In this document: positions 12,181 to 24,764 of the stretch, one piece after another
How the letters are laid out: each line of letters starts with the position of its first letter
How positions within the stretch are numbered: the first letter of the stretch is position 1
From: Megaustenia siamemsis
Lineage: Eukaryota; Mollusca; Gastropoda; Stylommatophora; Ariophantidae
Length of the DNA stretch: 64,000 nucleotides
Assembly: GCA_032433765.1 (NCBI GenBank)
Contig: JAVIAB010000092.1
Coordinates: 102,202,064 to 102,266,063, forward strand
Reading direction: 5' to 3'
Program-made: the position numbers and the translations under genes
The notes under the pieces: generated by a model
Seen by the model: only the letters and a program-made list of their open reading frames with translations
What the model was told of the DNA's origin: nothing
Database searches by the model: none

Positions 12181-14136
12181 TGGAGAGATTATATTGTTAT
12201 CATAGAAGACACACCAAGACGTGAAGAAATTCTATTGTTGTCCTAGAAGACACACCAAGACGTGGAGAAATTCTATTGTTGTCTTAGAAGACACACCAAG
12301 ACGTGAAGAAATTCTATTGTTGTCCTAGAAGACACACCAAGACGTGAAGAAATTCTATTGTTGTCCTAGAAGACACACCAAGACGTGAAGAAATTCTATT
12401 GTTGTCCTAGAAGACACACCAAGACGTGAAGAAATTCTATTGTTGTCCTAGAAGACACACCAAGACGTGGAGAAATTCTATTGTCGTCTTAGAAGACATA
12501 CCAAGACGTGAAGAAATTCTATTGTTGTCCTAGAAGACACACCAAGACGTGGAGAAATTATATTGTTGTCCTAGAAGACACATCAAGACGTGGAGAAATT
12601 ATATTGTTCTCCTAGAAGACACACCAAGACGTGGAGAAATTCTATTGTTGTCCTAGAAGACACATCAAGACGTGGAGAAATTATATTGTTCTCCTAGAAG
12701 ACACACCAAGACGTGGAGAAATTCTATTGTTGTCCTAGAAGACACATCAAGACGTGGAGAAATTATATTGTTCTCCTAGAAGACACACCAAGACGTGGAG
12801 AAATTCTATTGTTGTCCTAGAAGACACACCAAGACGTGGAGAAATTCTATTGTTGTCCTAGAAGACACACCAAGACGTGGAGAAATTCTATTGTTGTTAT
12901 AGAAGACACACCAAGACGTGGAGAAATTCTATTGTTGTCATAGAAGACACACCAAGACGTGGAGAAATTCTATTGTTGTCCTAGAAGACACACCAAGACG
13001 TAAAGAAATTCTATTGTTGTCCTAGAAGACACACCAAGACGTGGAGAAATTATATTGTTGTCCTAGAAGACACACCAAGACGTGAAGAAATTCTATTGTT
13101 GTCCTAGAAGACACACCAAGACGTGGAGAAATTCTATTGTTGTCTTAGAAGACACACCAAGACGTGAAGAAATTCTATTGTTGTCCTAGAAGACACACCA
13201 AGACGTGAAGAAATTCTATTGTTGTCCTAGAAGACACACCAAGACGTGAAGAAATTCTATTGTTGTCCTAGAAGACACACCAAGACGTGAAGAAATTCTA
13301 TTGTTGTCCTAGAAGACACACCAAGACGTGGAGAAATTCTATTGTCGTCTTAGAAGACATACCAAGACGTGAAGAAATTCTATTGTTGTCCTAGAAGACA
13401 CACCAAGACGTGGAGAAATTATATTGTTGTTCTAGAAGACACATCAAGACGTGGAGAAATTATATTGTTGTCCTAGAAGACACACCAAGACGTGGAGAAA
13501 TTCTATTGTTGTCCTAGAAGACACACCAAGACGTGGAGAAATTCTATTGTTGTCCTAGAAGACACACCAAGACGTGGAGAAATTCTATTGTTGTCCTAGA
13601 AGACACACCAAGACGTGGAGAAATTCTATTGTTGTCCTAGAAGACACACCAAGACGTGGAGAAATTCTATTGTTGTCCTAGAAGACACACCAAGACGTGG
13701 AGAAATTCTATTGTTGTCCTAGAAGACACACAAGACGTGGAGAAATTATATTGTTGTCCTAGAAGACACACCAAGACGTGGAGAAATTATATCGTTGTCC
13801 TAGAAGACTCACCAAGACGTGGAGAAATTCTATTGTTGTCCTAGAAGACTCACCAAGACGTGGAGAAATTCTATTGTTGTTATAGAAGACACACCAAGAC
13901 GTGGAGAAATTCTATTGTTGTCCTAGAAGACACACCAAGACGTGGAGAAATTCTATTGTTGTTATAGAAGACACACCAAGACGTGGAGAAATTCTATTGT
14001 TGTCCTAGAAGACACACCAAGACGTGGAGAAATTATATCGTTGTCCTAGAAGACACACCAAGACGTGGAGAAATTCTATTGTTGTCCTAGAAGACACACC
14101 AAGACGTGGAGAAATTCTATTGTTGTCCTAGAAGTG
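12181..14136. repeat. 41-bp minisatellite, about 48 copies
   Basis: Each unit carries GAAGACACACCAAGACGTGG followed by AGAAATTCTATTGTTGTCCT. Diagnostic variants recur exactly 861 bp apart (21 units): GTCTTAGAAGACACACC at 12281 and 13142, and TTGTCGTCTTAGAAGACATA at 12481 and 13342. A 21-unit block has therefore been duplicated. Open frames in the array (13656-13844 and 14106-14303) are accidental. Confidence 0.95.
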
Positions 14137-14309
14137 ATAAACAAACTCGAGGGCAGGTTAAGTTTATGAGAGAGATGTCATTCTTAGAGTTCGTGTTAAC
14201 ATTATTTTTTTCACTCAGAGGTTACCTAAATATCAAATGGAGAATGTTTAGCAAAATTTGGCACAAAAGTCATCTAGAGTTTAGGTTCGCATTCAGCCAT
14301 TGACTGAGA

Positions 14310-14975
14310 GATCAATAGACAACTACTAAGTCAATAAATTATGCAAATGAGACATAGTTATTTAATCTCATGCATTAGTAGAATTAAGAGTAAATTTCCC
14401 AACGATTAAGAAAATTTTAAAAAGAAGCTTGAGATAAACATCCAGAAAAGATTGAATGATCTAAGTCCGGCTTCGGCGGAAACTGCCTGAAGGCAGATGT
14501 GAGTTTTTATTTTAAAGACTTCAACACAGTTATTAGTTTTTATCAAATAGAGATAGAGAAGGAAGATCATGAAATAGGTCAATCAGGAAGACATAGTTTA
14601 GTTGAGAAGTATTTCAAGTTATATTGTAATTTTAGCGTTCCAGAGAACAATAGTAAGTAGATTATGAGTAGCATTGAATAAGTCAAGACATAAATATAGA
14701 ATAGAAAGTTTCAAGCAAAGACGAGTTGTAATATTTTAATAGATTAAAAGATAGGGTTAGAAAAGGCACATACAATATGTATTATAAATTGTGTCAATAT
14801 CCACCGGTGGTAATCTCTTAAGCGCATCCAGATCAAGAAAATTAATTTGAGAATTGGAATGTATAATGTTAGAGGTAATCCACTATACTTCAGGTGTACA
14901 ACCGACGATCAAATAAACTTGTATACGCAAAAATAATAGTATGTGATTATTGAATACATGATTTCATGTCAAAAC
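14310..14975. other. AT-rich spacer
   Basis: No gene, element or tandem structure was recognised. Confidence 0.4.
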
Positions 14976-14979
14976 ATTG

Positions 14980-15322
14980 TTACTACGTCGTGTTGTGATC
15001 TATGTGTGATAATGATGAACATATCTCAACTCTGTATCATCAAATGGTTGTTACGTCGTGTTGTGATCAATGTGTGATAATGATGAACATATCTCAACTC
15101 TGTATCATCAAATGGTTACTACGTCGTGTTGTGATCTATGTGTGATAATGATGAACATATCTCAACTCTGTATCATCAAATGGTTGTTACGTCGTGTTGT
15201 GATCTATGTGTGATAATGATGAACATATCTCAACTCTGTATCATCAAATGGTTACTACGTCGTGTTGTGATCTATGTGTAATAATGATGAACATATCTCA
15301 GCTCTGTATCATCAAATTGTTA
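14980..15322. repeat. 68-bp tandem repeat, 5 copies
   Basis: Five near-identical units, each starting around TACGTCGTGTTGTGATC and ending CTGTATCATCAAATGG. Copies alternate between GTTACTACG and GTTGTTACG starts, hinting at a 136-bp dimer. Confidence 0.93.
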
Positions 15323-15324
15323 GT

Positions 15325-16890
15325 AGCAGTTCCCAGTCTAAAGGTATGATTCAGAAGAAAATTAAGATGATATTGCCTGTGCTACGGAGTTCGTGCACGT
15401 TGATCAGGATATTGATTGGTTTTTCTTAAGATTCTCGAGAATATCGAAGCATCTTTGGATTCGTTCGATGTGCATTGATGATGATCCTAACAACAAACAA
15501 AGAAACAAAATGAATAATACATGGGAATCAAATCTCAGAGTTCTGTTTAATAACTGGCCATTTTATCTCGACCCTATGGGGAAAAGAGGATTATAGAATA
15601 TACACTGACTACAAGTTGTAACAGTTATCGTTGCAAATACAGAAGATAATTTCAAACAGCTACATTTGTAAGTTTATCAAGAATGTATCATTTGATTGCT
15701 CTTTTACTGATAAGAAAACCACTATAATTGTAATAGAATGTGTATGAACATTTTATGATTGGTGCAACATGTCGTACGTTCGTGACATACATTTTAAAAG
15801 TACGCGGTTGTGAAGTCAACAAATCTATTTACAGAAAAACCTTGATACTTAATAATTGCATTCTGAGGAAGAAAATGGCAAATCTATTAGGATCTCTACG
15901 AAACAATTATTGCAATTGCATAATAATAATAAAATACAGAATAACAAAAGGAATAAATGATATATAGCACATATTGGTGCAGTAACATGCGATATGTATG
16001 TAGTATTAGATTAGAGTGAAATAATTTAACTGGCCCTAACATAAACGTTGTTAGTACAGATGGCTAATCTGATAAATTATAAAATCGTAATAAAAATATA
16101 TATTCTTATAAAATAATATTCTTTACTTCAGCATTATAAAAGTGTTTAATTGAAGAATAGTATTAGTAATGGCAAAAAGAAAGAAAATAATTTATGTTTA
16201 TTTTTAATGGTGGACAAGCACGAGATTAAAAGATGCTTTGCATTTAAAATAACATTGAGTTTATTATATGGAACACCAAATTCAAGGCCTCTTTCTGCTC
16301 TTATTTTTTAATGTTTGATTTTGGTCCAAATTCGAACAAATACAGATGTATTAATTAATAATTAGCAATAAATAGTTTATTATAAAAACACAGAGGAGCT
16401 TTATAAGAAAAGTCTGCTGCAAAGATGCAGTCTTAATACTTAGGAGAACACAGGGCTCGAGATAGATTTGACTACATTGGAGTGACAACAGAGAAACTTT
16501 GCAACAGAATAAAGTGTCAGTGGCTGAGGCTGTCAGAAGAGGAAGGAAGAACCAGATAACCAAAGATTTCAATATCTTAAAAAATAATGCAACGTAAACT
16601 AAATATGCACACCAATCTGAAAATCTGGTGTGTTTTTTGGTTGTTTTTTTTTTTTATTTGTTAACTCGTATATTTTCTGGTTTGTCCATTAAGCTTTCAA
16701 GAGCACTTTTATTCACAAGTGTAAGACAACATATATTCGTGACATTCTATTGTAGTATATCAACGTCAGAATGTGCGTTAGAGATATAATACCAGAATGT
16801 AGAAAAGAACAATATGTTGGATAGACTATGCCATCCGGATGTCTCTACAAGCGCTGTCTGGGGCGCCTCTTTACTGGACTTCGGTGCTAA
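15325..16890. other. AT-rich stretch, no recognised gene
   Basis: Open frames at 15393-15596, 15740-15967 and 16351-16572 (minus) have no recognised domains and look like chance frames. Confidence 0.4.
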
Positions 16891-16897
16891 AAGAAAA

Positions 16898-17136
16898 CCA
16901 AGGAGATAAGAATATACTTTGCGGGTCTAAGGTTCATGAAGACTTAAAGGATAATGCCTCCAAGGAGATAAGAATATACTTCGCGGGTCTAAGGTTCATG
17001 AAGACTTAATGGATAATGCCTCCAAGGAGATAAGAATATACTTCACGGGTCTAAGGTTCATGAAGATTTAATGGATAATGCCTCCAAGGAGATAAGAATA
17101 TACTTCGCGGGTCTAAGGTTCATGAAGACTTAAAGG
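16898..17136. repeat. 62-bp tandem repeat, 3.8 copies
   Basis: Unit starts lie at 16898, 16960, 17022 and 17084 (CCAAGGAGATAAGAATATAC). Each contains GGGTCTAAGGTTCATGAAGA. Single-base variants distinguish the copies. Confidence 0.93.
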
Positions 17137-17239
17137 CCTTCACTTGGACCAGATTTCTTAAATTGGCTCTAAGTAGGAATTAGCTGTGGTTTATATTGGC
17201 CGCTTTAGGTGTCAAAGTATACAAATGAATGAATGAATC

Positions 17240-18285
17240 TTAATAAATGTCTTTTTAGCAGTCTTTTAAATAAGCTAGAAATATTGAAGGCTTTGACAAA
17301 TGACAAAACCATATGCTTCTTTCTCAAAGTAAAATTAATGATTTAAGTAATGACAATTAATGAAACAATTGTGGAAGTTCAGAAGAGAAAAGTAACATTT
17401 AATTTAATGTCATCATGCAAACCTTCCTTTTTATTAATAATGTATGCATGTCTTTCATGGCTATGTTTGCTAAGGATACCACGGTTCAACTGATTCCAGT
17501 CAAAAGAAAATCCATTGAGAAGATCGATTCAACTTGTACGTTTTATGTACCCATTTGTTTAGTATTCAATCATCTCTAGCAGACAATTGTACAATCAGGA
17601 ACGATAAGGTACCGGAAATGATGCTGTTCGTGTCTGCACAGTCTGTTGCGTACAGACTTTGACCTAATCTCCAGGGCACTTGAAAGTAGTAACAGTCATG
17701 AACACGCTAAGTAGTGCACTCTAATACCAAAATTAAATTAATCTCAAACAGTTCATATCTTCATGTAATATTTCCAATAATATTGCTGTTTCCGATACCT
17801 ATCACTCTTGCGTAGTTAGATCGCTCACCACTGACAAATAAATACCAATTCAATCTGTAAATGTAACGACAACGTCAATCTTAATATTTCTTATTGTATT
17901 AAGAAAATACTGTTAATGGAGCTAAACAAATAAATGTTCGTAGAAAACAAGCCGTAAATATTATCAATTTTGATATTCAATAAATTATTAAAGCAGAACG
18001 TTTTTTTTTTCTTTTCCAGCCGGAACTGTCCTTTACGTGTTCCCGTAAACTTATAGGAATTTAATGGTCAGTAGACTTCACTAATCATTTACAGCCTGTT
18101 TGTTAATGTAATTTGATAAATGAAATATAAAATAATTATAATTTAATATATGAAATATAAAAATAATTATAATTTTATAAACGAAATATCAATATAATCA
18201 TAATTTGATAAATATAATATCCATTGTAATGTAAGTACACTAGAGTTTCGGTTTTTTGTGTTTTATATTTTCAGGTGATTCAGTG
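17240..18285. other. AT-rich spacer
   Basis: No gene recognised. Around 18110-18220 a roughly 30-40-bp motif rich in GAAATATAA and ATAATTATAATTT repeats imperfectly three to four times. Confidence 0.35.
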
Positions 18286-18289
18286 AGAG

Positions 18290-18545
18290 TAAACTACTAA
18301 ATACAATTCAAACAAGACAAATGAGATTTTTGGGGCATGTTAAAAGACACAACAGCTTACTAAAAGTAAGCTTGGAAAAGAATATAAAAAGTAAAAATAC
18401 AGACCAGACTAACGTGAACGAGTAACATCAAAAGATGAACAAGTCAACCTATAACAACATGTACTATCAAAGCAAGAGACAGAGCGTAATGGCGCTCCAT
18501 GGTAGCCAACCTTCGATGCGGAGACGGCACTCACGATGATGAGAG
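18290..18545 (+). pseudogene. LINE family B, C-terminal fragment
   Basis: The translation runs IQTRQMRFLGHVKRHNSLLK, then weaker similarity to the end of family B, finishing HGSQPSMRRRHS. It matches the 3' 250 bp of the copy at 36720-36970. It ends with a short GATGATGA tail at 18534. It is 5' truncated with one in-frame stop. Confidence 0.7.
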
Positions 18546-18559
18546 TAAACTTACTGGCA

Positions 18560-19800
18560 TTAAAAAAATAAACATACTGGATTAAATTTTCTTTAATAAC
18601 CCATTGTAAATATTGACATAATCATCTACGCCAACATACACAGTACTTGATGAATTATTCAAAATATTACTATACTTTCAAATGTGGTACTTTTGTGTTG
18701 GTTGCTCTTTATGTCATTCTCGGACAATGGCGTCTGATATCTTACGACAAGCTTTGGACATTTTAGCTATAGCTTTTGAAAAAGAAAGACAGCACTGGCG
18801 TATTGTTGGTCACTTAAACTAAGCAAGTGTAGATTTGAAAAATGGGCACTAGCTACGCAAAGAGGCGTGGCTGACCCCTACCTTCTTTCTTTCTCATTCA
18901 TCTTTCATGTAGATATTCTAGCCACAATTTCTGGAACTGAAACTTTGGAGAAATATATTTGTCAACAAATCAGCATGTTGAATCTTTAACAATTGCTTCT
19001 ATATTTTTATTTCGCCTGATTGTGAAAAATGCCAATTGGACAGTTTTATTTTTTATTTTAATTATGTATTTGTTTATATAGAATCCACTAGTATCATGTC
19101 ATTTATTTATCAACTGTAAACGGTTATTGTACTTCACGGTTTGCAGAAACTTCAAATAATTTGCGTATTTTATTATAGTACAGTTCTACGTCTGCCGCAA
19201 GACAAGGCATCTAAAATCGTTTTTTTTTTTAAAATAAAATAATTGTTGGTTGTGGTAGAGTTTGAGAATGCTTCTTTGTACGAGGCACTGACTTCGAGGC
19301 TTTTTGAGAAAGTAGAAGTGTCTATGAAGTGAGGAGACTATCATTAACAGTGGCTTTATTGGGACGAAATTGTGAACTAAACAACCCTAAATTGAATTGT
19401 TAGTTACAGAAAATCGAGAGATATGTAGAAGGGCGAGATATGGGGAAAGACAGAGCTATGGTAGAAGTGCTCTCGAGAAAGAGACGCAAAAAAGAATCAA
19501 TATGTGTAATTGTTATGTGATTACGTGGTAACATAACTGAATGATGCTTCATGGAATGAATGTAAGGGGAAAAAAAAAACCTGAGATCAATTGCTGATAG
19601 TAAATTATGACACTTTCAATGGGATAGAAAAAAAAAAGAAAACTTCAGTAGCTACAATATAATTAATAGTTCAGATCTAGCAGCAGAATAGTATGTAAGT
19701 GATTTATATATGGATTTAGAGATGAGACTTTGAATCAGTTCTAAACCACACACAGCGACTTCACAGTACATTGTTTGCTTATCTGGAAGGAGTGTCAAGA
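18560..19800. other. Spacer without recognised genes
   Basis: Only homopolymer runs were noticed (for example around 19220 and 19570). Confidence 0.4.
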
Positions 19801-19807
19801 GGCTCTA

Positions 19808-20285
19808 TACCATACAACTATACCATACAACTATACCATACAACTATACCATACAACTATACCATACAATTATGCCATACAACTATACCATACAACTATG
19901 CCATACAACTATACCATACAACTATACCATACAACTATACCATACAACTATACCATACAACTATACCATACAACTATGCCATACAACTATGCCATACAAC
20001 TATACCATACAACTATACCATACAACTATACCATACAACTATACCATACAATTATACCATACGACTATACCATACAACTATGCCATACAACTATGCCATA
20101 TAACTATACCAGACAACTATGCCATACAACTATACCATACAACTATACCATACAACTATACCATACAACTATGCCATACAACTATACCATACAACTATAC
20201 CATACAACTATACCATACAACTATGCCATACAACTATACCATGCAACTATGCCATACAACTATACCATACAACTATACCATATAA
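19808..20285. repeat. 13-bp minisatellite, about 37 copies
   Basis: The unit is CCATACAACTATA with CCATACAACTATG variants. Because 13 is not a multiple of 3 and no frame meets a stop, all three plus-strand frames stay open and give the same 13-residue peptide cycle (YHTTIPYNYTIQL). The 110-, 185- and 137-codon frames here are array artefacts. Confidence 0.95.
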
Positions 20286-20289
20286 AACA

Positions 20290-20486
20290 TATTAAAAGAG
20301 AGATGGAAGAAGAGCCCATGGTAGACTCATAGTAAAATGGACTGACAATATCCGAGAAACAGTAAAAAGGAATCATTTGACAATGGTTGATGCTGCAAGA
20401 ATGGCTACAATTAGAACGTTGTATCTCCTCCAACCCCCGAAGGGGTATAAAGAAAAGTGAAGAGAGAGAGAGAGAGAGAGAGAGTA
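20290..20486 (+). pseudogene. LINE C-terminal relic, family H, with GA tail
   Basis: Around 20325-20450 one frame reads VKWTDNIRETVKRNHLTMVD followed by AARMATIRTLYLLQPPKGYK, the common post-thumb pattern (W-x-DNI ... A-x-RMA-x-R). It ends in an (AG)n tract at 20461-20486. The upstream 13-bp array abuts its truncated 5' end. Confidence 0.55.
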
Positions 20487-20599
20487 TGAATGTAATTTTG
20501 TTATAAGTTTTGCTTATTTTGCCTAATTCATATACAGCTGAGAAGGGTATGTGCACAACCTAAATGCACGCACAATGACGCACATAAAGACACATGCAA

Positions 20600-20795
20600 T
20601 ATACTCCAAAGAATGACAAAGGTAAGGCGCAACCCACTTTTGGAACAGAAAATAGGAAATATAGAGTTCTTCAGTCTCAAGTAGAGCCACTCTTGATAAG
20701 TGGATGTGAATCTTTAACACTCGAACAATGGTAAAGAAAATCGTTGGAAGCCAAAAACATGTAGTTTTATAGACGAATATTAAGAATACAATAAA
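20600..20795 (+). pseudogene. LINE RT thumb fragment, A-like
   Basis: Around 20690-20790 the frame resembles LISGCESLTLEQW then KSLEAKNM and RRILRIQ, matching the GCESWTI ... EMWFYRRMLRIPW stretch of family A. It is short and frameshifted. It abuts a family B fragment at about 20798, forming a chimeric junction. Confidence 0.5.
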
Positions 20796-20797
20796 CA

Positions 20798-21165
20798 AAA
20801 AGCCTTTGAAATATGGATTTATAGAAGAATAGGTAGAATTGGATGGAAAGAAAAGATAACAAACGATGAAGTTTTAAAACATCTGAAAATAAAAAAAGAA
20901 CTACTAAATACAATTAAGACAAGACAAATGAAATTGTTGGGGCATGTTAAAAGACACAACAGCCTACTAAAAGTAATATTGGAAGGGAAATACAAGGTAA
21001 AAGAGGCAAAGGCAGACAAAGACTAACATGGACGAGTAAAATCAAAAGATGGACAAGTCAATCTATGATAGCCTGCACCATCAAAGCAAGAAACAGAGTA
21101 GAATGGCGATCCATGGTAGCCAACCTTCGTTGCGGAGAAGGCACTCAATGATGATGATGATGATG
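20798..21165 (+). pseudogene. LINE family B, C-terminal fragment
   Basis: The nucleotide sequence from 20805 (AGAAGAATAGGTAGAATTGG) to 21150 closely follows the 36640-36970 copy, including the GHVKRHNSLLKV-type and RLTWTSKIKRWTSQSM stretches. It ends at an (ATG)6-like tail (21146-21165). It is 5' truncated with a frameshift near 20890. Confidence 0.78.
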
Positions 21166-21384
21166 AATAAACAACAACAAATAGTATGGTTGAGAAGGCG
21201 TCAACTCTAATTAGCACTGACAAAAACAACATTGCTATGCTCGTATCTTGCTGGAGAAAAGTAAACTTTGACCTGAATGAGTCCGATCTCTAATTGAGAA
21301 ACGTGCCAAACCCTAGGTCAGCACGAAGGAAGCTATAGCAGTCAGTGTTTGTGAGTCTGTCTGTGTGTCTATGTGTATGTTGTA

Positions 21385-21465
21385 TCTGAGCTGGCTGTAG
21401 TGTATCGCTTCGTTTGGTAATCATCTCATGTTCTTAGGTTTCTAGTTCGAGTCTCAGGTGTAACG
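21385..21465 (+). other. Possible tRNA-like SINE head
   Basis: TGTAGTGTATCGCTTCG is followed about 40 bp later by TAGTTCGAGTCTC, a fair B box. The A box is poor and no body or TSD was seen. This is weak evidence. Confidence 0.25.
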
Positions 21466-21469
21466 ATCT

Positions 21470-22590
21470 AATGTTCTGTGATGACGGACATTTAAAGGTT
21501 CCCCCCCCCCAATTCAGGTTGAACGCTTAATAGAATATTTTGGCTGTTGAAAATTGAGAGGTCAGTGAAAAATATAATCTAACGTGACGTTAAAGTGACT
21601 TAAGATTTGAATAAGATTCTTTCAAACAAAACTGTGAGGACTCAACCACTATTGCTACACCAGTCAACTGCTTTAATAAACAAAAAGTAGAATATCAGTA
21701 TATCAGTTTGTCATATTTAGCACAGCATAAAACTAACAGGTGAATAACAAAGAATATCTGGTGATCAATTTAACAGCTGCCGTGAAAAACCCGGCAGACA
21801 ACGAATGAATATTTTATAAAACAAAACATTGCAAACAAAAAAAAAAACATAAATTAAACAAAATGTATATCTTTCTCTATATTTGTTGTCTATCAGCTCC
21901 GAGAGAAAATGAAGTGTTCGGATGAATGCATTTTAGTGTTTGTCCTGTCGGGTGTTCATCGAGTTGCCCTAATAAAAATTTAAATAATCAATCATCTTCT
22001 AGGACTACCTTTGCCCTTTCTGAGTACCATTGTTTTCTTGGTTCTGTATAGTGGTAATTATGTGTAAATCATTTGATTTGTTATTTGTCCTTAAAACGAT
22101 CCAGCACTAGTGATACCCAACTGAGTGAACTTGTGCACAAAATTAACCGCAAAGACATGACAATTCCCAATTGACAACATTGGGCAACACAAATTATGTA
22201 CCGAAAAAAATAACCGAATCGGTGAAGAAAATTAGGGAACAATTAAATAAAACTAGTGCAAACAAATAACTCGAAATATCTTCTAAATTTTTTAGCTAAT
22301 TTCTGTAATGTTCATTATTTATGATTGTTGGCTTGCGTGTTCTGACTTTGTCATGCACTTAATAACTGCCTATTGATCAAAAAAATTGATTTTGTCTGTT
22401 GGTGTTTATGTAAAATGTAAATGAAAACGACAAATGTTCATTTGGGACTGTGATGGAGTTAGAATCTTGAATATGCTACAAAGAACTGAATTTGTGTGTG
22501 TTGAATACATCAGTGACGTTTGGAGAGTCATGTTAAAAATATTGTTGGCACAAGGCACACAACTTGTATTGTAATATAAATAAAGGCGAA
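21470..22590. other. Spacer without recognised genes
   Basis: It contains a C10 run at 21501 and an A-rich run at 21838. No coding similarity was seen. Confidence 0.4.
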
Positions 22591-22599
22591 AAAGAAGAA

Positions 22600-22746
22600 T
22601 TTGCAGTAGTAGTATTAGTAGTAGTAGTAGTAGTAGTGGTAGTAGTGGTAGTGGTAGTGGTAGTGTCAGTGGTGGTAGTGGTAGTGGTAGTGTCGGTGGT
22701 GGTAGTGGTAGTAGTAGTGGTGGTGGTGGTGGTGGTGGTGGTAGCA
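22600..22746. repeat. (GTA/GTG)n trinucleotide repeat
   Basis: An imperfect GTA/GTG tract, with GTC interruptions, becomes pure GTG at its right end. It encodes poly-valine on one strand and Pro/Leu runs on the other; neither is a gene. Confidence 0.95.
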
Positions 22747-23194
22747 TTATAGTAGAGGAAGACGGATAATGTTAACGATATTGCAGAACGTGAGGGGATC
22801 CTACATTAAAGATCTCAAAAAGGATTATCACGAGACTTGCAAATTCTATCGATGATAAAATGTATTAAGTAGCTGTAGGTCTACACCGTGCTTCTTGTCA
22901 ATGCAATGGCGTCTTTAGAAATAAATATTTCATGGAGAGTAGAAATGTCGAATTGTGCCAAGTCCAGCTCTTAAAGTAAGCACGACTATACTGCCAGTTA
23001 AGTTCTCAGACTTCATTCGACGCGTTGAGCAATCAAATCTGGGTACGATCAAAATCTGGTCGTTTTGTTACTTTTATTTATTTATTATTATTTTTTTTTT
23101 TTAGGGGGAGTCTAGGATATAGTTGAAGATGTACCTATAAACACTGAGTAGCGGTGCAGAGGGGGATATGTTTGAGAATATTACCATCATTGTA

Positions 23195-23806
23195 TAGGCA
23201 GTGGAACAATATTAAAACAGGTAAATGAATTAAAATATTTGGGAACTTTGTTAACCTCAGATGGAAGATGTACAAAAGAGGTGAGATGCAGAATGGCTCA
23301 GGCAAAAGCAGCTTTCCTAAAAATGAGGAAGATACTATGCAATCCATTTTTGACAATAGAAACAAGAAAAAAGAGTTCTTAAATGTTATGTAGAGCCAGT
23401 CTTAACTTATGGATGCGAATCATGGACAATAGGACAACAGACAAGAAAATCACTGGAGTCTGTAGAAATGTGGTTTAACAGAAGAATGTTGAGAGTACCA
23501 TAGACAGCTAAGAAGAGTAATGAAGATGTTCTGAGAGAGATCAAAGCTAAAAGAGAACTAATTTCCAATATTAGGAAGAAACAATCATCATTTTTTGGCC
23601 ATGTAATGAGAAGAAAACAACTGGAGTATATTGTAACAACTGGAAAAATTGAGGGACGAAGAGATAGAGGGAAGCAAAGAGAAAAAATAACAGACAGCTT
23701 AAGAGAATGGCTTGGCAGAAGGTTAACAACAGAAATGATAAATAGCTGCCGAGATCGAAGGTTGTGGAGAGACATGATCACCTACGCCAGTAGGCCCGGT
23801 ACTTGA
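23195..23806 (+). pseudogene. LINE family A, RT thumb to 3' end
   Basis: The translation begins near GTILKQVNELKYLGTLLTSD and continues EVRCRMAQAKAAFLKMRK, a frameshifted ESWTI ... MWF region, then LEYIVTTGKIEGRRDRGKQR and RRLWRDMITYASRPGT. It lacks the endonuclease and RT palm, so it is a 5'-truncated insertion. The last 66 codons (23606-23806) stay open. The element ends directly against family D with no spacer, which implies insertion of one next to or into the other. Confidence 0.8.
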
Positions 23807-24352
23807 TATTGATGATAGGCAGACAACTAAAACAAGTAGAGGAATTCAAATACCTAGGAAGTCTAATAACAAACGATAATTCTCAAGCAGCAGAGATAGA
23901 ATCAAGATGCAACAAAGCTTGTCAAATCATTGGACAGTTATCACCACTATTGTCCAACAAGGAAATAACTCTGGAGGCAAAACGAGCACTATGCAATACA
24001 ATCTTTATCCCAACGTTGTGCTACCAATGCCAGATCTGGACCCTAGATGCAAGAACAATAAGAAAATAGCCTCTACATAGATGAAATGTGTTAGACGAAT
24101 GACAGGAAACACAGATAAAATGGTTTGGCCACGTGACAAGGCAGAAAGAACAAAACACAACACAACGAGCCTTCAACAAACGTTGTAAGAACACCAGACC
24201 CAAGGGTCGACCACGAAAAAGATGGGTCGATGGAATATTAGAAGCACAAGGAAACATAACAGTAGCATAGGCAAACAGAAGAGCAAAAGACCGCAAATTA
24301 TATCTCCCCTCGACGCTGAAAGGCAGATGAGGAAGGAAAGAAGAAGAAGAAG
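23807..24352 (+). pseudogene. LINE family D, RT thumb to 3' end
   Basis: The open part (23803-24069) reads RQLKQVEEFKYLGSLITND, SRCNKACQIIGQLSPLLSNK and TLCYQCQIWTLDARTIRK, the standard RT thumb (EFKYLGS ... YG-E-W). After a stop come IKWFGHVTRQKEQNT, RPKGRPRKRWVDGILE and LYLPSTLKGR, then a (GAA)n tail at 24330-24352. It is 5' truncated. Other copies of the family lie at 11810, 50470 and 52030 (minus). Confidence 0.75.
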
Positions 24353-24409
24353 AATTGTATAGATACAGAAGAAAGTACAAGTTTTTGAGATGACATGTTA
24401 TCGAAAGTG

Positions 24410-24760
24410 TATATGCCCATACACTCTCTTATTTGGATCGTATCACTAAAGAAAATGTTAGCTAAAGGATACAACAAACAATCGGAATACCTGATGATCT
24501 GTTGACTATTGTGAAAACTGAAAGGTCATGCATCTCGATCATCTTGCCTGACAAAAGACAATTCTGCAAGAAATTGTAATAGAAGGAGGCAGGGGAGGTA
24601 AAAGGCAAAGAAATGGGGAGATAACATCAGAGAATGAACAGGCTTCGACTTTCCGGTTCCAAAGACAAAGAGTTACTATAGATAGAGATCAATGAAGAAG
24701 ATCGATGAAGTCTATCAGTAGTGATCTAACTCTGAGTTATAAGATGAAGAAAGAAAGATC
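24410..24760 (+). pseudogene. LINE family E, C-terminal relic
   Basis: It is homologous to 48120-48420: YLDRITKENVS then RIQQTIGIPDDLLTIVK, followed by a degraded GGRGGKRQRNGE segment and ENEQASTFRF. The usual FGH motif is missing around 24510. Many stops. Confidence 0.5.
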
Positions 24761-24764
24761 ACTA

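Noticed and set aside
19771..20332. Three overlapping frames of YHTTIPYNYTIQL repeats
   Set aside because: They are the 13-bp unit read in all three frames, not proteins.
22406..22752. Poly-Pro/Leu and poly-Val frames
   Set aside because: They translate the (GTA/GTG)n microsatellite.
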